From positions 1 through 32,149 of the forward strand of contig NZ_CADCWS010000021.1 of assembly GCF_902806475.1 (NCBI RefSeq): 32,149 nucleotides of DNA, in the 5' to 3' direction. This document shows positions 29,563 to 32,149 of this stretch, one piece after another. Origin of the DNA: Candidatus Frankia nodulisporulans (GTDB lineage: Bacteria; Actinomycetota; Actinomycetes; Frankiales; Frankiaceae). The notes beneath the pieces were generated by a model, which was not told the origin of the DNA, ran no database searches, and saw only the letters and a program-made list of their open reading frames with translations. Made by a program: the position numbers and the translations under genes. Position 1 is the first letter of the stretch. Each line of letters starts with the position of its first letter.

Positions 29563-29637
29563 GACTTCCGCACGATCCCGGCCGGGCACCCTCGCGGCCG
29601 GGCACCATCCCGACTCGACATTCAGAGGTTCCTCCGC

Positions 29638-29907
29638 GTGGCCAACATCAAGTCGCAGATCAAGCGCAACCTCACCAACGAGAAGCGGCGGCTGCGCAAC
29701 AAGGCGGTCAAGTCCGAGCTCAAGACGCACGTCCGGCGCTTCCGTGAGGCTGTGGACGCCGGCGACGTCGAGCGTGCCGAGACCACGCTGCGTGCCGCCA
29801 ACCGCAAGCTCGACAAGGCCGCGAGCAAGGGTGTCATCCACCTCAACCAGGCCGCGAACCGCAAGTCGGCGCTGGCCCGCGCCCACGCGAAGCTGACCGC
29901 CAGCTGA
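29638..29907 (+). CDS. rpsT: 30S ribosomal protein S20
   Basis: S20 binds 16S rRNA early in assembly of the small subunit. The 89-residue basic protein shows the whole family pattern, opening [21 protein letters not shown] and continuing with the [22 protein letters not shown] segment. The GTG start at 29638 follows AGAGG at nine bases. The Shine-Dalgarno lies in a small GAGG-TT-CCTC dyad that could modulate translation. The gene diverges from lepA and ends at an intrinsic terminator that reaches into the convergent neighbour. Confidence 0.98.
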   Translation: MANIKSQIKRNLTNEKRRLRNKAVKSELKTHVRRFREAVDAGDVERAETTLRAANRKLDKAASKGVIHLNQAANRKSALARAHAKLTAS

Positions 29908-29917
29908 CGTCGTCCGG

Positions 29918-30187
29918 TCAGGCCGGGGTGCCGTCGGCCCCCGGCTTTTCTGCGTACCCGGTCGCACCCGCACCATCGTCACCCGCGCCCACCGTCGGCG
30001 GCCGCGGGCGCACCAGCCGTTCGAGTACCTCGTGGTAGCCGACGACAGCGGCGCCGGCCATGGGCAGCACCAGTACGACCCAGGCGCTGGCCAGATCCCC
30101 GAGTGCGACGACCACGGTCAGCAGCCCGGTGATCGTGACCAGTGTGCCCCGGGCCCAGCCGGCCGGCAGCACCCGCAGCTCCGTCAT
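29918..30187 (-). CDS. Small membrane protein downstream of holA
   Basis: The 89-residue product has two hydrophobic stretches (about 14-31 and 35-52) joined by a short acidic turn (GDLAS), giving a helical hairpin in the membrane. A Pro/Gly-rich, weakly acidic tail follows. The ATG at 30187 has AGGAGG six bases upstream, inside the end of holA; a GTG at 30193 is an alternative that overlaps the holA stop by four bases. It is clearly translationally linked to holA. I do not recognise a family. The rpsT terminator lies within its 3' codons. Confidence 0.75.
   Translation of the reverse strand: MTELRVLPAGWARGTLVTITGLLTVVVALGDLASAWVVLVLPMAGAAVVGYHEVLERLVRPRPPTVGAGDDGAGATGYAEKPGADGTPA
29922..29950 (+). 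terminator. Intrinsic terminator of rpsT
   Basis: GCCGGGG (29922-29928), a 10-base loop, and CCCCGGC (29939-29945) are followed directly by TTTTC on the plus strand. It starts 15 bases after the rpsT stop and lies within the last codons of the convergent small membrane gene. Confidence 0.8.
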
Positions 30188-30189
30188 TC

Positions 30190-31203
30190 TCACCCTCCTC
30201 GGTGGGATCGGTCCCGCGCGTGCGCGCGGGCCACGGCCACCTCACGCAGCAGCTTCTCCAGGGCGTAGCCCGCGTCGACGGACGCCCCCTTGACGCCGGC
30301 ATCGGCCCGTGCGGCCGCGCGCAGGGCGTGCCCGAGCCCCGGATCGGACCAAGCCCGGGCGGCCCGGGCCACCTTCTCGACCTTCCAGTCCGGCATCTTC
30401 AGCACCCGGGCGAGGTCTGCCTTGTTACCCCCGCCGGCGGCGGAGACCCGAGCGAGTTCCCGCAGTCCGCCGGTGATCGCGCTTGAGATCAGCACCGGCG
30501 CGGTCCCGCCCTCCATCGCCTGACGCAGCAGTGTCAGCGCCCGCGGCAGGTCACCACCGATGATCGCGTCGGCGACCGCGAAGCCGGACGCCTCCGCCCG
30601 ACCCCGGTGGAAGCGGGCCACCGCGACCTCGTCGAGCAGGCCACCCTCGGTGTCGGCCACCAACTGGTCGCACACCGCGGCCAGTTCACGCAGGTCACCG
30701 CCGACGGCGTCGAGCAGAGCCCGGGCGGCGCCCTCACTGATCCGCCCGCCGAGCCGGCGTACCTCCGCGACCACGAAGTCATGCCGATCCCGCGGCCGGG
30801 TGATCTTCGCCGCGGGCATGACCCGCGCACCGGCGGCCTTCATCGCGTCGGCCAGTTTGCGGTTGCGTACCCCGCCCGAGTGCACCAGGACGAGCACGAC
30901 GTCGGACGGCATCCGGCCGATGTGGACGAGCAGGGCGTCGCGCAGTTCGTCGCCGAGGTCCTGCCCGCCGCGGACCACCACCACCCGGCCACCGCCGAAC
31001 ATCGACGTGGCGCTCAGGTCGACCAGATCCGCCTCGGTCAGCTCCCCCGCAGCCCGGTCGACGATCTCCACCTCGGGGTCCCGCGCCCGCGCGGCGTCGA
31101 CCACGGTTCGCACCGCCCGCCCGACCAGGAGATCCTCATCGCCCTGGACGAGGACGAGGGACGCCGACGTGGCGGCGTCCGCGGAGCCGGCTGCGGGGGT
31201 CAC
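30190..31203 (-). CDS. holA: DNA polymerase III delta subunit
   Basis: HolA (delta) opens the beta sliding clamp as part of the clamp loader at the replication fork. The 337-residue protein has the three-domain layout of the family. An N-terminal domain opens LVLVQGDEDLLVGRAVRTVVD, with SMFGGGRVVVVRGGQDL around residues 67-83. A middle helical domain includes GGDLRELAAVCDQLV, and a C-terminal collar domain includes KMPDWKVEKVARAARAW. The GTG at 31203 is 12 bases after the comEC stop, with no clear ribosome-binding site, so translation may depend on coupling. The order comEC-holA and the opposing rpsT match other actinobacteria. Confidence 0.95.
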   Translation of the reverse strand: MTPAAGSADAATSASLVLVQGDEDLLVGRAVRTVVDAARARDPEVEIVDRAAGELTEADLVDLSATSMFGGGRVVVVRGGQDLGDELRDALLVHIGRMPSDVVLVLVHSGGVRNRKLADAMKAAGARVMPAAKITRPRDRHDFVVAEVRRLGGRISEGAARALLDAVGGDLRELAAVCDQLVADTEGGLLDEVAVARFHRGRAEASGFAVADAIIGGDLPRALTLLRQAMEGGTAPVLISSAITGGLRELARVSAAGGGNKADLARVLKMPDWKVEKVARAARAWSDPGLGHALRAAARADAGVKGASVDAGYALEKLLREVAVARAHARDRSHRGG

Positions 31204-31215
31204 GCGGCCAGCATG

Positions 31216-32149
31216 TCACGGTCCGTCCCGCGGGCCGCGGCGCACCACCGAGGCCGCCACCGAGGGTCCCCCGTCCGAGCCGGCGGGTGCCGTGACGGCC
31301 AGTGCGCCATCGCGGTCGGTGCGACCGACGGCGGCTCCGGCGGCGCGCAGTGCCCGCAGGGTGGCGGCCGCGGGATGGCCGTAGTCGTTGCCCACGCCCA
31401 CGCTGATCAGGGCGTAGCGGGCCCGCACGGCCCGTAGGAAATCCGGGTCCTGGTCGGCGGAGCCGTGGTGCGCCACCTTGAGCACGTCGGCGCGCAGGGC
31501 CGCCGCCGCGCCCGGCGCCCCCAGCGCCGCCTGTTGGCCGACGGCCTCGACATCACCGGTGAGCAGCACCCGCACGCCGTGGACCCGCGCGAGGATGACC
31601 AGGCTGTCGTTGTTGGCGTCGCTGTCCGTACCGTGCAGCAGCGTGCGCGGGGCGAGCACCGTCCAGCGCAGGGCGCCGACGTGGCCCTGGCTGTCGGCCG
31701 TGATGGTGCGAACGGGCACGGCGGCCTGACCCGCCCACCGGCGCACCAGCCGCCACTGGCCGGCCGGTTCCCGCAACTCCCCGACGAGCACCTCACCCAC
31801 CCGCCGTCCGCCCAGCACCCCGGGCAGACCGTTCACATGATCGGCGTGCAGGTGACTGAGGATGATCGCCGGTAGTTCCCGTACGCCGAGGTCGTCCAGG
31901 CAGCGGGTCAGCCGGGCCGGGTCGGGCCCGGCGTCGACCAGGACCGCCTGCCCCGGCCCGGTCCGCAGGACCAGCGCGTCGCCCTGCCCGACCTCGCAGG
32001 CCACCACCTGCCAGTCCGGCGGCGGCCAGGCCGCGACGCGCTCGATCACCGTGCACCGGGCCGCCAGCAGCCCCGCCAGTGCCGCGGCCACGATCCGGCG
32101 GGCGCCCCGACGACGCAGCAGGGCCAGCGCGGCCACGGCGACGACGAGC
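31216..32149 (-). CDS. comEC: ComEC/Rec2-type competence protein, C-terminal part (cut by window edge)
   Basis: ComEC forms the membrane channel for DNA uptake. This piece of about 310 residues is open to the right edge of the window, so the N-terminal and most membrane parts lie outside. The visible part begins with the end of a hydrophobic segment (LVVAVAALALL) and a short basic loop. It continues with a metallo-beta-lactamase-like domain: WQVVACEVGQGDALVLRTG, HLHADH (the metal-binding HxHxDH), GDVE, and KVAHHGSADQD. This domain is the usual C-terminus of ComEC and may degrade the non-transported strand. A GTG at 32136 exists but is internal. A stand-alone hydrolase is unlikely given the preceding membrane helix and holA next door. 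Confidence 0.9.
   Translation of the reverse strand, partial: LVVAVAALALLRRRGARRIVAAALAGLLAARCTVIERVAAWPPPDWQVVACEVGQGDALVLRTGPGQAVLVDAGPDPARLTRCLDDLGVRELPAIILSHLHADHVNGLPGVLGGRRVGEVLVGELREPAGQWRLVRRWAGQAAVPVRTITADSQGHVGALRWTVLAPRTLLHGTDSDANNDSLVILARVHGVRVLLTGDVEAVGQQAALGAPGAAAALRADVLKVAHHGSADQDPDFLRAVRARYALISVGVGNDYGHPAAATLRALRAAGAAVGRTDRDGALAVTAPAGSDGGPSVAASVVRRGPRDGP

Overview
The window is a GC-rich (about 70% by eye), gene-dense stretch of actinobacterial housekeeping chromosome. The order dnaG-dgt ... glyS-uppS-recO-era-cytidine deaminase-like-corC-ybeY-phoH-rsmE-dnaJ-hrcA-hemW-lepA-rpsT-holA-comEC matches, as I remember it, the Rv2343c to Rv2414c region of Mycobacterium tuberculosis and its Streptomyces counterpart. 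Two features argue against a mycobacterium or streptomycete: a fused alpha-beta bacterial-type glycyl-tRNA synthetase, and rpoD directly behind dnaG. My best guess is Frankia or a close relative; this is inference from gene content, not from a search.

Layout. 1-2.3 kb: a GT4-like glycosyltransferase (+) facing a class I methyltransferase (-). 2.4-5.7 kb: dnaG followed by rpoD (-). 5.7-6.2 kb: the only long gene-free stretch, with several hairpins. 6.2-8.5 kb: dgt (-) diverging from a tiny membrane protein and a PH-domain membrane protein (+), closed by a very strong bidirectional terminator. 8.5-11.4 kb: transketolase and a DUF218 (YdcF/SanA-like) membrane protein (-). 11.5-17.1 kb: recO, uppS, an ABM-fold protein and fused glyQS (-). 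17.3-18.0 kb: a NUDIX hydrolase (+). 18.0-25.8 kb: a tightly packed operon transcribed on the minus strand as hrcA-dnaJ-rsmE-phoH-ybeY-corC-(dead cytidine deaminase)-era, headed by a CIRCE operator. 25.8-29.4 kb: hemW and lepA (-) with one small orphan gene (+) between. 29.6-32.1 kb: rpsT (+) facing comEC-holA-small membrane protein (-); comEC is cut by the window edge.

How the genes fit together. Most of the minus-strand block serves translation and RNA quality (glyQS, era, ybeY, phoH, rsmE, lepA), replication and repair (dnaG, dgt, recO, holA), cell-wall lipid carrier (uppS) and heat shock (hrcA, dnaJ). The CIRCE element ties ribosome-maturation genes to HrcA control. I do not see a defence island, prophage, insertion sequence, CRISPR array, rRNA or tRNA. 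The points most worth a second look are small: a cytidine deaminase-like protein with no Cys or His at all, an ABM protein with repeat expansions translationally coupled to uppS, the fused GlyRS, a hairpin placed between the Shine-Dalgarno and AUG of phoH, and a hairpin in the dnaG leader. Start codons were re-chosen against the longest open frame wherever a ribosome-binding site or family alignment from memory supported it.
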